The translations under genes were made by a program, and so were the position numbers. Positions 46,099 to 54,955 of a stretch of 64,000 nt of DNA are shown piece after piece (position 1 is the first letter of the stretch; each line of letters begins with the position of its first letter). The stretch is from Tropicibacter naphthalenivorans (GTDB lineage Bacteria > Pseudomonadota > Alphaproteobacteria > Rhodobacterales > Rhodobacteraceae), in NCBI RefSeq assembly GCF_900176475.1, contig NZ_FWXX01000012.1, positions 1-64,000 of the forward strand, read 5' to 3'. The notes under the pieces are model-generated. The model had not been told where the DNA came from, made no database searches, and saw only the letters and a list, made by a program, of their open reading frames with translations.

Positions 46099-46934
46099 TT
46101 ACGACGCCGCCTTCATGTCTTGGAACAGCTTGATCCGGTGATCGATGAACGCCTCCCACGCGGTCGGATCGACAAAGGGCGTGTAGTCCAGCCGATCCTC
46201 ACCGATCTTTTCGAACATCCCCAGATGGCCCGGGTGCAGCGCGACGGCGATGTCCACCTTGCGGCTGCGCAGCTTTTGCAGCGAGGCGAGGTAATCATCC
46301 TGCAACGACTTGGGCTGCTTGTATTCCTCAAAGTAGGTGTCGGTGACGCTGCCCAGACCGCCCCCGCCGTGCAGCCCGACCACATAGGTCTTACCGTCCG
46401 CGTCACGGTCTTCGATGAACATCGAGGTGGTCCCGGCGGTGTGCCCGGGCGAGTGCACCGTGTGCACCGTCACATCACCCAAGGTGATCGGCTTGTTGTC
46501 GGCATAGTACTCGTCGATGTCGAAGTCCCCGCAGGCATAGCCCAGCGTGAACTGCAATTCCGGCTGCTCGGTGAGCATGTATTCGTCTTCCTTGGGGAAG
46601 TAGACCTGCGCGCCGGTGTATTCGGCGATGGGCCGCACGCCGCCGTGGTGGTCATAATGCCCGTGGGTCACGAGGATTTTCTTGATGTCGCGCGGATCGA
46701 ACCCCAGCTGGCGGATGCTTTCGAGCAGCAGATAGATCTGCGCGTGCATGGTGGTGTCGATCAGGATCAAGCCTTCGTCGGTGCGGATCAGGTGCCGCCC
46801 ACCCAGTTGTTGCCCACGTAGTAGACATTCGGCGACACCCGAAACGGCGCGATTTCCACTTCCCAAGGCCGGTCACACCCTTGGATCAGGTATTCTTGCG
46901 GGGATTGGGGTTTGGGGTAGGTTTTTCCCGACAT
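46099..46934 (-). pseudogene. Metallo-beta-lactamase-fold hydrolase, frameshifted
   Basis: From the ATG at 46934 the product reads to VYYVGNNWVGG; around 46792-46797 one base is missing and the frame changes to HLIRTDEGLILIDTTMHAQ. The zinc motif VTHGHYDHHGGVRPIAEY and GLHGGGGLGSVTDTYF follow in the second frame to 46099. Restoring one G rebuilds a ~278-residue metallo-hydrolase. It heads the dppA-B-C-D-F-lldD gene set and may have processed the imported compound. Confidence 0.85.
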
Positions 46935-47538
46935 ATTGGATCGGCATCCTTTGCTGAAACTGTCCGGCCACCTGCGCTGCAAGCGGCCCCGCGATACGGC
47001 CTTTGCCCAATAGGCCAAGCAGCCCCAAGGGACTGCGTTGCATTCAAAAACGTGCGAGGGAGCGGGTCAGATCAGCGCGCGAAGCCACTTGGGGCGCCGC
47101 TGCGTTTCATGTTTGAATGTCTCCCCCCACACAGGTGGGCCCCGGGCAGGACCACCTGAATTGCATCCACTCTATGGATAATTTATCCTAATGGTATCAC
47201 GGATTTTTAATGCTCTCATTAAGACTTTCTACACCTTTGGCCTTGGTCGTTCCGCACAGCAGTTACGAAGGTGTCAAAACGCCTTAGAACAGGGCGGATG
47301 CGGTCACCGGCACGCCGAGGCGGGAAGGATCGCTTTCGATGCCTGATCCGCGCCGGGCGCGCGCGCCATTTATATTTCGGGGCAAGCCCTGCATATTCAA
47401 ACCAACCCGATGATCCGAACCCCAAGTTCGGGCAAACCGCCCTTGGCCCAAGCGCATAACGGTGGACCATTCCGCCGCCCAAGCCGGTCACGGTCTGCAC
47501 GCAGATGGCGCCGCCTGAAGCCACAAAGAGAGCCCACA
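46935..47538. promoter_or_regulatory. 604-bp intergenic region with a perfect palindrome
   Basis: No credible gene; small frames here lack family features. Two promoters must lie here (metallo-hydrolase leftward, VOC gene rightward). GGATAA-T-TTATCC at 47176-47188 is a perfect inverted repeat in an AT-rich patch and is the best operator candidate. A GCATTCA half-site (47041-47047) and TTTCA-TGTT-TGAAT (about 47104-47117) resemble the LysR site at 49904 but are incomplete. Confidence 0.5.
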
Positions 47539-48408
47539 GTGAAGCGTCGAGACATCCTGAAATCCGCCAGCGCCGCAGCGCTTTGCACCACCCTGCCCCA
47601 CACTGCTCGCGCCGCGAACAGCCTGCCGATGGCGGCCCCGATCCATGTGGGGACCGTCGGCCTGCGCACCCGCGACGCCGAAAGCCTCGCGCGCTGGTAC
47701 GCCAAGGCCGTGGGCCTGCGCGAGTTGCGCCGGGATGGGGCGACGATCTGGCTGGGCGCTGGCGAGAGCCCGCTCTTGGCGCTGACACAGGTCGAGGGTC
47801 TGGGCCTTGCGCCCGCACAAGAGGCGGGCCTGTTTCACACCGCCTTTTTGTTGCCGACGCGGCGTGATCTGGCGCATTGGATCGCCATGGCCCTCGACCG
47901 GCAACTGCCCGTGACCCGCACCGCCGATCACCGCGTGAGCGCGGCGATCTACCTGACCGATCCCGAAGGCAACGGTGTCGAGATCTATGTGGACCGCCCG
48001 CAAGAGGACTGGGCTTGGGTCGATGGCGAAGTGCAGATGGGGACGTTTCAGCTCGACGTGGACGGGATCATGGGGCAGCTGGGCCTGCTGCCGCCGAACT
48101 GGCAAGGCGCGCCGGTCGGCACGACGGTGGGCCATGTGCACCTGAAGGTTGGCGATGCCCCGCGCGCCGCGCGCTGGTGGCAGGACGAGATCGGCTTTGA
48201 CGCGGTCAGCTCCCGGCCCGACGCGGTCTTTTTGTCGACGGGCGGCTATCATCACCATTTCGCGGTGAACCACTGGATCAGCCCCGGCGCCGGGCGCAGG
48301 TCGCAACAGCAAACCGGCCTGGGTTTCGTCGAACTGCGCCGCGCGCAAAGCGGCGGCCTTGCGCAGGCGTTCGAGGACGATTGGGGCACGCAAATCCGGC
48401 TGGTCTAA
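47539..48408 (+). CDS. VOC-superfamily protein (CatE/catechol-2,3-dioxygenase-like) with Tat-like leader
   Basis: 289 residues from a GTG at 47539. Residues ~1-28 look like a Tat signal (KRRDILKSASAAALCTTLPHTARAA). The rest is a two-module vicinal-oxygen-chelate protein: HVGTVGLRTRDAESLARWY, HTAFLLPTRRDLAHW, LTDPEGNGVEIYVDRP, and a second module with GHVHLKVGD and GYHHHFAVNHW. CatE-type enzymes are normally cytosolic, so the leader is odd; translation may instead start at MAAPIHVG (about 47632). Ring-cleavage or lyase activity is possible but unproven. It opens the aromatic cluster. Confidence 0.75.
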   Translation: MKRRDILKSASAAALCTTLPHTARAANSLPMAAPIHVGTVGLRTRDAESLARWYAKAVGLRELRRDGATIWLGAGESPLLALTQVEGLGLAPAQEAGLFHTAFLLPTRRDLAHWIAMALDRQLPVTRTADHRVSAAIYLTDPEGNGVEIYVDRPQEDWAWVDGEVQMGTFQLDVDGIMGQLGLLPPNWQGAPVGTTVGHVHLKVGDAPRAARWWQDEIGFDAVSSRPDAVFLSTGGYHHHFAVNHWISPGAGRRSQQQTGLGFVELRRAQSGGLAQAFEDDWGTQIRLV

Positions 48409-48458
48409 GCCTGCGGCCCCAGCGCTCCCCGGCGGCCTTTTGAAAACCGGGGCGCGCT

Positions 48459-48836
48459 TTAACGCCGAAACCCCGGCGCATAAGGGCCGACGATCCACAG
48501 CGCCCCGCCCCGGATGTCGACCGGCACCGGGGTCAGCCGCGCGCCAATGCAGGGGCCGATTTCGCAGACGCCGTCCTCGATCCGGAACAGCGCACCGTGC
48601 GCGGCGCACATGATGCGGCTGTGATCGCCGTTGAGGAATTCGTTTTTCTTCCACGCCATGCGGGCGCGGTCGTAATGCGGGCAGAGGTTCCGCCACGCAT
48701 GGACCTGCGCCCCCTTGCGCACCACGAACATGGTGTCGCGCCCTTCGCCCAAGGGATCGAACCCGACAGAGCGCGCGTCGGGCAGGTCTTCGACCCGGCA
48801 CAGCGGCTCTGTCAGCTCGCGCGGTTCCCAGCTCAT
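48459..48836 (-). CDS. Rieske-type [2Fe-2S] ferredoxin
   Basis: 125 residues from the ATG at 48836. One Rieske centre: C52-P-H54 and C77-A-A-H80, separated by the usual loop. No catalytic mononuclear iron domain, so it is a small electron carrier or a stand-alone Rieske protein, not an oxygenase alpha subunit. Downstream gene of the VOC dioxygenase, 8 bp away on the minus strand. No dedicated reductase is visible nearby. Confidence 0.88.
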   Translation of the reverse strand: MSWEPRELTEPLCRVEDLPDARSVGFDPLGEGRDTMFVVRKGAQVHAWRNLCPHYDRARMAWKKNEFLNGDHSRIMCAAHGALFRIEDGVCEIGPCIGARLTPVPVDIRGGALWIVGPYAPGFRR

Positions 48837-48844
48837 GGCGTTCC

Positions 48845-49786
48845 TCACGCGGGCTTGCCGCCCCCCTTGCCCGGAGGAGGCCCACCGGGGGCCCATTTCT
48901 CGACGTGCTCGAACAAAAAGACCTGCGCCTGTTCCGGGCCCATCGGCCCTTCGCGGTGAATCCAATCGCCGTCGTGGTGGTCCATGTCGGCGTCGTATTC
49001 CACATGCGTGCCCAGCGGCGAGTTGAAGTACCAAAACCAGTTCGAGCCGAACTTGTGCCGCCCCGGCCCCCAAAAGCTCTCATAGCCCTTTTGGACCATG
49101 CGCGAGCCGGCCAGCATCAGCTCGGTCGGGCCCTGCATGTGGAACGCGAGGTGTTCCAGACCCTGCATGTAGGGCGACGTCTGGATCATGAACAAGACGT
49201 GGTGGTCGTTGTTGGCCTGCGGGCGCAGGAACGGGCCGGTGTTGGTGAACTTGTCGGTGACCACGAACTTGAGCCGGTCAATGTAAAAGTTCGCCATCGC
49301 GTCCATGTCCGGGACGAAATAGACGATATGCGACAGGGTGCGCGGCTTGGCCTCGGCGTCCTGATCCACACCGACTTCGTTCATCGCGCGCCCCGGCTTG
49401 GCCCCCGGCGAGTTGATCAGCTCGGCGGGCAGGTCCAGCGCGCGGCGGCGGGTCAGCTGAAAGCCGATCTCAAAGCCCGCGTCGTCCTTGCACAGCAGCT
49501 GGCCGTTCGCTTTGACAACCTCGCGGTCTTTGGACAGTTCGGCCTCGATGGCATCGAGCGAGGCCTGATCCTCGACCCCCCAGACGGTGCGGCGCAGCAT
49601 AGAGCCGGTTTCCAGAGCGGGCGGCAGGCTGGCATCGTCGCGCGCCCGAATGGTGACCGCGGTCCCATCAAGCGCCTCAAAGGTGCCATCGCCCACATCG
49701 GCAAGCCCATAATCTGTCAGGAACGTGCGGCTGGCGTCGACGTTGTCGACCCCGAAAATCAACTCATCCGGCCCGATAATTCTCAT
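48845..49786 (-). CDS. VOC-superfamily type I extradiol dioxygenase-like protein
   Basis: 313 residues from the ATG at 49786. Two-domain bleomycin-resistance-like fold. H153 (LSHIVYFVPD), H212 (EHLAFHMQG) and E263 (GTHVEYDAD) have spacing close to the iron ligands of BphC-type extradiol dioxygenases. The C-terminus ends in a glycine/proline-rich GGPPPGKGGGKPA tail. Likely cleaves a catechol-type ring made by one of the cluster's flavin hydroxylases. Divergent from the LysR gene, with a LysR-type palindrome between. Confidence 0.82.
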   Translation of the reverse strand: MRIIGPDELIFGVDNVDASRTFLTDYGLADVGDGTFEALDGTAVTIRARDDASLPPALETGSMLRRTVWGVEDQASLDAIEAELSKDREVVKANGQLLCKDDAGFEIGFQLTRRRALDLPAELINSPGAKPGRAMNEVGVDQDAEAKPRTLSHIVYFVPDMDAMANFYIDRLKFVVTDKFTNTGPFLRPQANNDHHVLFMIQTSPYMQGLEHLAFHMQGPTELMLAGSRMVQKGYESFWGPGRHKFGSNWFWYFNSPLGTHVEYDADMDHHDGDWIHREGPMGPEQAQVFLFEHVEKWAPGGPPPGKGGGKPA

Positions 49787-49903
49787 ACTGCGGTCCTCCT
49801 CCTGGATCTTTGGGCCGCCTGCGCAGGGAACAAGCGCGGGGCGGCGTCCCAGCGACCATAGGCAGCGCCGTACCATTTCAGAAATTGCAATTCTGGATGG
49901 TTT

Positions 49904-49922
49904 GCATTCACCAAATGAATGC
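49904..49922. promoter_or_regulatory. Perfect LysR-type palindrome GCATTCA-N5-TGAATGC
   Basis: Seven-base perfect inverted repeat with a 5-bp centre in the 236-bp divergent region between the extradiol dioxygenase and the LysR gene. Its core ATTCA-N5-TGAAT satisfies the T-N11-A rule for LysR regulators. A second palindrome, AATTGCAATT, lies at 49883-49892. The core recurs at 57219-57233. Confidence 0.7.
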
Positions 49923-50022
49923 GACAAGCTGCGTCGCGGCGGTCAAAACTGGCCCCCATCGCGGCGCGCAAACGCCGCGTACAGACCGGGCCAGAGGGGG
50001 GTCCGAAGGGGAGGAGAGGCAT

Positions 50023-50988
50023 ATGCGGTTCAAGAGACTGGACCTGAACCTATTGGTGGCGCTGGATAATCTGCTGGCATTGCAATCGGTCAGCGCGGCG
50101 GCGGCACGCATGAACATGAGCCAGTCGGCCATGAGCAACGCCTTGACCCGGCTGCGGACCTATTTCAACGATCCCTTGTTGGTGCAGGTCGGCCGCCGGA
50201 TGGAACTGACCCCGCGCGCGGTCTCGATGCAGGCCGCGGTGCGCGATATTCTCGTGCGGATCGAGGCGACGATCGAGACCGCGCCAGAGTTTGACCCGGT
50301 GAACACCGACCGAGAATTCTCGATCCTTTTGTCGGATTATTCTCTGACGGTGCTGATGCCGCGCGTGCTGGCGCTGGCCGAAGAGATGGGCGCGAACGTG
50401 CGCTTTCGGCTGCTGCCGCAGACCGCCTACCCCTACAAGCTGCTGGAAAAGGGCGAGGCCGATCTGCTGATCTCGCCCGAGTTCTACGTCTCGGACGATC
50501 ACCCGTATGAGCGGCTGTTCACCGACCCGTATGTTTGCGTGGTTTGCCGCGACAGCGCCCTTGCGGGCAAGGAGATCACCCGCGAAGTCTATGCCGCAAC
50601 GGGGCACGCGGTGATGGTGCCGCCCAACTCTGCCGGATCGCTCGAGGCCGAGATGCTTGCCCGCCTCGGGATCGAGCGGCGGATCGACGTCAGCGCCTTT
50701 TCCTTCTCGGCCCTGCCGAACCTGATCGTTGGCACGGAAAAGATCGCCACAGTCCACCGCCACATCGCCCGGATCGCCGCCCAGACCCTGCCGCTGGAAA
50801 TCCACCCTCTGCCGTTCAAGCTGGACCCGCTGACGCAGGCGATGCAGTGGCACAGCTATCGCGACGGCGACCCCGGTCTGGTCTGGCTGCGCGATCTGAT
50901 CGTGCGCGCCGCGCAGACGCTGGAAGGCTCCGGGGACGCTGTGCCGCTGGCCAACCCCATTGATGTGCTCAATACAGTCGATCCGTAA
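50023..50988 (+). CDS. LysR-family regulator of the NodD/LinR type, probable controller of the aromatic cluster
   Basis: 321 residues from the ATG at 50023 (GGGGAGGAG upstream). N-terminal MRFKRLDLNLLVALDNLLALQSVSAAAARM and MNMSQSAMSNALTRLR are typical of the NodD/LinR/NahR branch, which responds to aromatic inducers. The effector domain follows, with FSILLSDYSLTVLMP. It lies between the dioxygenase operon and the hydroxylase operon and next to a perfect LysR box, so local control is the simplest reading. Confidence 0.9.
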   Translation: MRFKRLDLNLLVALDNLLALQSVSAAAARMNMSQSAMSNALTRLRTYFNDPLLVQVGRRMELTPRAVSMQAAVRDILVRIEATIETAPEFDPVNTDREFSILLSDYSLTVLMPRVLALAEEMGANVRFRLLPQTAYPYKLLEKGEADLLISPEFYVSDDHPYERLFTDPYVCVVCRDSALAGKEITREVYAATGHAVMVPPNSAGSLEAEMLARLGIERRIDVSAFSFSALPNLIVGTEKIATVHRHIARIAAQTLPLEIHPLPFKLDPLTQAMQWHSYRDGDPGLVWLRDLIVRAAQTLEGSGDAVPLANPIDVLNTVDP

Positions 50989-51054
50989 GTTCAATTTTAA
51001 AAATGTCAGCCGCCCCCATAGCCTGCCGGAAACAGACAGGAGGGGAGGCCTGAC

Positions 51055-52178
51055 ATGGAACTGCAATCTGTGCTTGTTGTCGGTGGGGGGATTGGCGGTC
51101 TGACCGCAGCCATCGCTTTGCGCCGCAAAGGGTTTCCAGTGACCATCGTGGAAAAAGACCCAGAGTGGTCGGTCTATGGCGTCGGCATCATCCAGCAATT
51201 CAACGTGATCCGCGCCATGTGGGCGCTTGATCTGCTGGACGACTACCTTGAAAAGGCCTTTGGCTTTGACCGCACGGTGCTGCATGTCGGCCCCCAAGGC
51301 CAGCAGGTCGCCAATTTCGAAACGCCCCGGCTGGCGGGCGCGGCCTATCCGTCGAACGCCGGCATCCGCCGCACCGACCTGCAAAAGGTGCTGGGCGACC
51401 GGGTTCAGGCGCTGGGGGCAACGATTCGTCTGGGCACCACGGTCACGGCAATGCAGGACGACGGCGCGGGCGTCACGGTGACGCTTTCGGACGGCACGAC
51501 CGAACGCCATGACATCGTGATCGGCGCCGATGGCGTGTTCTCGCAGACCCGCGCACAGATCCTGCCCGATGCGCCGCAGCCCTGCTACACCGGGCAGTGG
51601 GTCTGGCGCTACAACCTGCCGCAGCCCGCCGATATGGACGGGATCCAAGTCTTTGTCGGACCGCAGAACGCGGGCTTTGTGCCGCTGGGTCAGGGGCAGA
51701 TGTACATGTTCCTGCTCAGCCAGGAAGCGCCCGGTCTGGCGCTGCCGCAAGAGGGCGCCGCCGAGGCCATGCGCGCCCGCATTGGCCCCATGGCCCCGCC
51801 GCAGGTCAGGGCCGTCACCGATCAGATCACCGACGACGCCGGCGTGGTCGCCCGCCCGCTCGAGGTCGTCTTTGTCGAGGGCGCGTGGCACAAGGGCCGC
51901 GTGGTGCTGCTGGGCGATGCCTTGCACGCCTCCACCCCGCATCTGGCGCAAGGCGCGGGCATGGCGATCGAGGACGGGCTGGTGCTGGCCGAAGAGCTGG
52001 CGCGTGCGGCACCCCCGACGCTGCCTTTACCGCCTATCGCACCCGCCGTTTTGCGCGGGTGAAATTCATCGCCGAAAACTCGGTCAAGGTCGGGATGGGC
52101 CAAATGGGCCAGACCCCGCCCGTCGACATGGCCGATCTGAACCGGCGCACCATCGGCCTGATGGCCGAGCCGATCTAA
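51055..52178 (+). pseudogene. FAD-dependent aromatic-ring hydroxylase (salicylate-hydroxylase type), frameshifted near the C-terminus
   Basis: Flavoprotein monooxygenase with N-terminal FAD motif VVGGGIGGLTAAIALRRKG, middle VIGADGVFSQTRAQI and GRVVLLGDALHASTPHLAQGAGMAIED. After EELARA one base is missing (around 52007-52009), and the frame ends early at 52062. In the restored frame the sense continues TPDAAFTAYRTRRFARV to a stop at 52178. About 50 C-terminal residues are lost; the catalytic core remains, so weak activity cannot be excluded. First gene of the rightward operon; would hydroxylate an aromatic acid using NAD(P)H and O2. Confidence 0.82.
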
Positions 52179-52211
52179 GCGCAATTCCCAACCGAAGGAG
52201 ACGCCAACCCC

Positions 52212-53372
52212 ATGGCGATGTTCGATTATTTCCCTAACTACGTCTGGAACCTGTCCGTCTCGATTGCCATGGCAAGCGGCGCAGAGCTGGGCGAGATCAT
52301 GGATATGTGCCAGCCGCTGCTGGCCAAGGCCGAATCCGGCGAAGACGCAGGCACGCAGGATTTCATGGCCGCTTGGCTCAAGGTGGCGGACAAGCTGGTG
52401 GGTCTCGCCGCAGAGGACGAAGCCGCCGGGCGGATGCTGTCCGCCGGTCCGAAACTGCAACGTGCCGCGCTGTACTATCTGACCGCCGAGCGGATGCAGG
52501 GCCACGGCCATCCGGGCCGAGCCGAGACCTATCAAAAGGGGCTCGATGCCTTTGCCAAGGGTACGCAGGCGTCGCGCGACAACGTCGAGCGGTTCGAAAT
52601 CCCCTACGGCGACAAGACGATCCCGGTGCTGTATACCCGCGCCGAAGGCGTCACCGGCCCCGCCCCGGCGGTGGTTTACCTCAATGGTCTCGATAGCTGC
52701 AAAGAGCTGCTGTATTGGTCGCGCCTGCCGCAGGAACTGGCCAAGCGCGGCATTTCCACCCTGTCCGTCGACCAACCCGGCACCGGCGAGAGCCTGCGCA
52801 AGCAGGGGATGCCCGCCACGTGGAAATCCGAGGACTGGGGCACGCCGTTGTTCGACTGGCTCGCCGCGCGCGCGGACGTGGACGAGACCCGCATCGGCAT
52901 CACCGGCATCTCGCTCGGGGGCTTTTACGCCCCGCGCGTCTGCGCGTTCGAGCCGCGCTTTGCCGCGGGGGCGGTCTGGGGCGCGAACCACAACTGGGCC
53001 GAGGTCCAGCAAAAGCGCCTCAAGCGCGAGGGCGAAAACCCCGTGCCGCACTACTGGAAACACGTTCAGTGGGTCTTTGGCGCGTCGGACATGGACGAGT
53101 TTTTCGACAAGGCGTCAGGGATGCACCTCAACGGCGTGATGGACAAGATCAAGGTGCCGTTCCTTGTGACCCATGGCGCGAACGACCGGCAGATCAGCGT
53201 CGATTATGCCCATCAGTCCTATGACCAGCTGGTGAACAGCCCGAAACGCGCGCTGAAAATCTTTACCGAGCGCGAAGGCGGCGTGGAACATGTGGGCGCG
53301 GACAATATGTCGTTCGGGCGCAGCTACATCGCCGATTGGTTTGCCGAAACCCTTGGCGGGCGGCTGGCATGA
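52212..53372 (+). CDS. Alpha/beta hydrolase of the DHPON-hydrolase/FrsA-like family, probable C-C bond hydrolase
   Basis: 386 residues: an N-terminal helical cap region (~1-125) followed by an alpha/beta-hydrolase core. Nucleophile S234 in GISLGG, with D325 (HGANDRQ) and H360 (GVEHVGAD) completing the triad. The layout resembles 2,6-dihydroxypseudooxynicotine hydrolase, which splits a C-C bond next to a ring ketone. In this cluster it could cut a ring-cleavage product or an aryl ketone. Assignment of reaction is inference. Starts 33 bp after the hydroxylase and overlaps the cupin gene. Confidence 0.8.
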   Translation: MAMFDYFPNYVWNLSVSIAMASGAELGEIMDMCQPLLAKAESGEDAGTQDFMAAWLKVADKLVGLAAEDEAAGRMLSAGPKLQRAALYYLTAERMQGHGHPGRAETYQKGLDAFAKGTQASRDNVERFEIPYGDKTIPVLYTRAEGVTGPAPAVVYLNGLDSCKELLYWSRLPQELAKRGISTLSVDQPGTGESLRKQGMPATWKSEDWGTPLFDWLAARADVDETRIGITGISLGGFYAPRVCAFEPRFAAGAVWGANHNWAEVQQKRLKREGENPVPHYWKHVQWVFGASDMDEFFDKASGMHLNGVMDKIKVPFLVTHGANDRQISVDYAHQSYDQLVNSPKRALKIFTEREGGVEHVGADNMSFGRSYIADWFAETLGGRLA

Positions 53373-54004
53373 GCGCGCAGAAGGCCCTGCCCGAGGTGCA
53401 CCGCGTTGTCACCGGGCATGATGCCTCGGGCAAGGCGGTGGTCCTGTCGGACGGCGCGCCGCCGCATGTGACGCGCCCGCCCCATCAGCCGGGGCTGGCC
53501 TTTCACGAGCTGTGGAACACCGCCGCCACCCCCGCCCCGGTGGATTTCACCGAAAGCGAGCCGACCGACCGCCACCGCGACACCGCGCCGCCGAAGGGGG
53601 GCACGGTGATCCGCTTTGTCGACATTCCGCCAGAGGGCCGCGACGGCCCGGAGTTTGACCGCGCCACCGCCAAAGAGGTGTTCAGGGCGGTCGGGCTGGG
53701 CGAGAACGCCCGCTACACGATCCCCGGTCGGCACCCGCTGATGCACCGCACCGAAAGCATCGACTACGGCATTGTCCTGTCGGGCCGCATCACGCTGCTC
53801 TTGGACGAAGACGCGGTCGAGCTGTCGCCCGGCGACGTGGTGGTGCAGCGCGGCACGATCCACGCCTGGGCCAACCGCTCGGACGAGGTCTGCCGGATGG
53901 CGTTTATCCTGACCGACGGGGCCTTTGCGCCGGAATTGGCACAGGCGCAGAGCGCGCATGACGCGGCGGTGCAGGCGTCTGCCATCCCGCCCAAGACGGA
54001 CTGA
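53369..54004 (+). CDS. Cupin-domain protein
   Basis: 211 residues from the ATG at 53369, overlapping the hydrolase stop (ATGA). A C-terminal cupin barrel contains HRTESIDYGIVLSGRITLLLDE and ELSPGDVVVQRGTIHAWANRS, with histidines placed for a metal. The N-terminal ~90 residues (VVLSDGAPPHVTRPP) resemble those of gentisate-dioxygenase-like or sugar-isomerase-like cupins only loosely. Could be a ring-modifying enzyme or isomerase; function unknown. Confidence 0.8.
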   Translation: MSAQKALPEVHRVVTGHDASGKAVVLSDGAPPHVTRPPHQPGLAFHELWNTAATPAPVDFTESEPTDRHRDTAPPKGGTVIRFVDIPPEGRDGPEFDRATAKEVFRAVGLGENARYTIPGRHPLMHRTESIDYGIVLSGRITLLLDEDAVELSPGDVVVQRGTIHAWANRSDEVCRMAFILTDGAFAPELAQAQSAHDAAVQASAIPPKTD

Positions 54005-54010
54005 TCCGGG

Positions 54011-54955
54011 ATGCGTCTCGCAGTAACTGGCGCGGCAGGGTTCCTCGGGCACGACGTCGCCCGCCGCGCCTTGGCGGCGCCCCAGGTCACAGAGCTGATC
54101 GCGATCGACCGGGCCGCGCCTGCGCTAAGCGGGCCAAAGCTGCGGGTCGTGACGGGCGATCTGCGCGATGCGGCGGTGCAAAGCGCCGCGACCGAGGCCG
54201 ACGCGGTGATCCATCTGGCCGCCGTTCTGGGCGGCGCGGCGGAACAAGACCCCGCCTTGGCGCGGGAGATCAACATCGACGTGCCTCTGCGGATGATCGA
54301 GGCGATGCGCGGCGCGGCAAGGCCCAAGCGGTTTGTCTTTGCCTCTTCGATCGCCGTGCTTGGCCCCGAGATGCCCGACCCGGTGACCGACACCGCGCCC
54401 TGCGATCCGGTGATGCTGTATGGCGCGCATAAGGCGATGATCGAGACCGCCTTGGCACAGGCCACCCGTCGCGGCTGGATCGACGGAGTGTCCTTGCGGC
54501 CCTCGGGGATCGTGGCACGCGATGGGCTGGATGCGGGGCTGAAATCGGCCTTTATGTCGCGCCTGTTCTTTGCCGCGCAGCGGGCCAAGCCGATCACCCT
54601 GCCCGTGCCGCCAGAGGCACGCACGTGGATGGCCTCGGCCACAATCACCGCAGAGAATTTCCTGCGGGCCGCGCTGATGCCTGACCTTGGCCCCCTGCGC
54701 AGCCTGACGCTGCCCGCGTTGGCGGTGCGCTTTGACGCGCTGGTCGCAGCCTTGGACGCGGCGTTCCCCGGCACGGCGGCGCGTGTCAGCTTTGCGCCCG
54801 ACCTCGAGACAACCCAGCTGTTTGGCCAATTCCCCGCGCTTGAAACCACCGCCGCCACGGCTGCGGGGTTCGCCCGCGACGCGGATCTGGCTGCCTTGGT
54901 GCGCGCGGCCTTGCCAGCGACTGCCGACACCCGACAACCGGAGGAGACCCCATGA
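54011..54955 (+). CDS. NAD-dependent epimerase/dehydratase (extended SDR; DenD-like)
   Basis: 314 residues. Nucleotide motif GAAGFLG (7-13), VIHLAAVLGG, FASSIAVLGP and the catalytic Y137-xxx-K141 (MLYGAHKAMIE). Closest in style to the D-erythronate dehydrogenase/UDP-glucose-epimerase-like group. In this operon it probably oxidises a hydroxy intermediate from side-chain or ring fragments. Ends 4 bp inside the next gene. Confidence 0.85.
   Translation: MRLAVTGAAGFLGHDVARRALAAPQVTELIAIDRAAPALSGPKLRVVTGDLRDAAVQSAATEADAVIHLAAVLGGAAEQDPALAREINIDVPLRMIEAMRGAARPKRFVFASSIAVLGPEMPDPVTDTAPCDPVMLYGAHKAMIETALAQATRRGWIDGVSLRPSGIVARDGLDAGLKSAFMSRLFFAAQRAKPITLPVPPEARTWMASATITAENFLRAALMPDLGPLRSLTLPALAVRFDALVAALDAAFPGTAARVSFAPDLETTQLFGQFPALETTAATAAGFARDADLAALVRAALPATADTRQPEETP

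Noticed and set aside
46935-47538. Remnant transposase or small gene in the 604-bp gap
   Set aside because: Translations in all frames gave no recognisable transposase, inverted repeats of IS type or target-site duplication.
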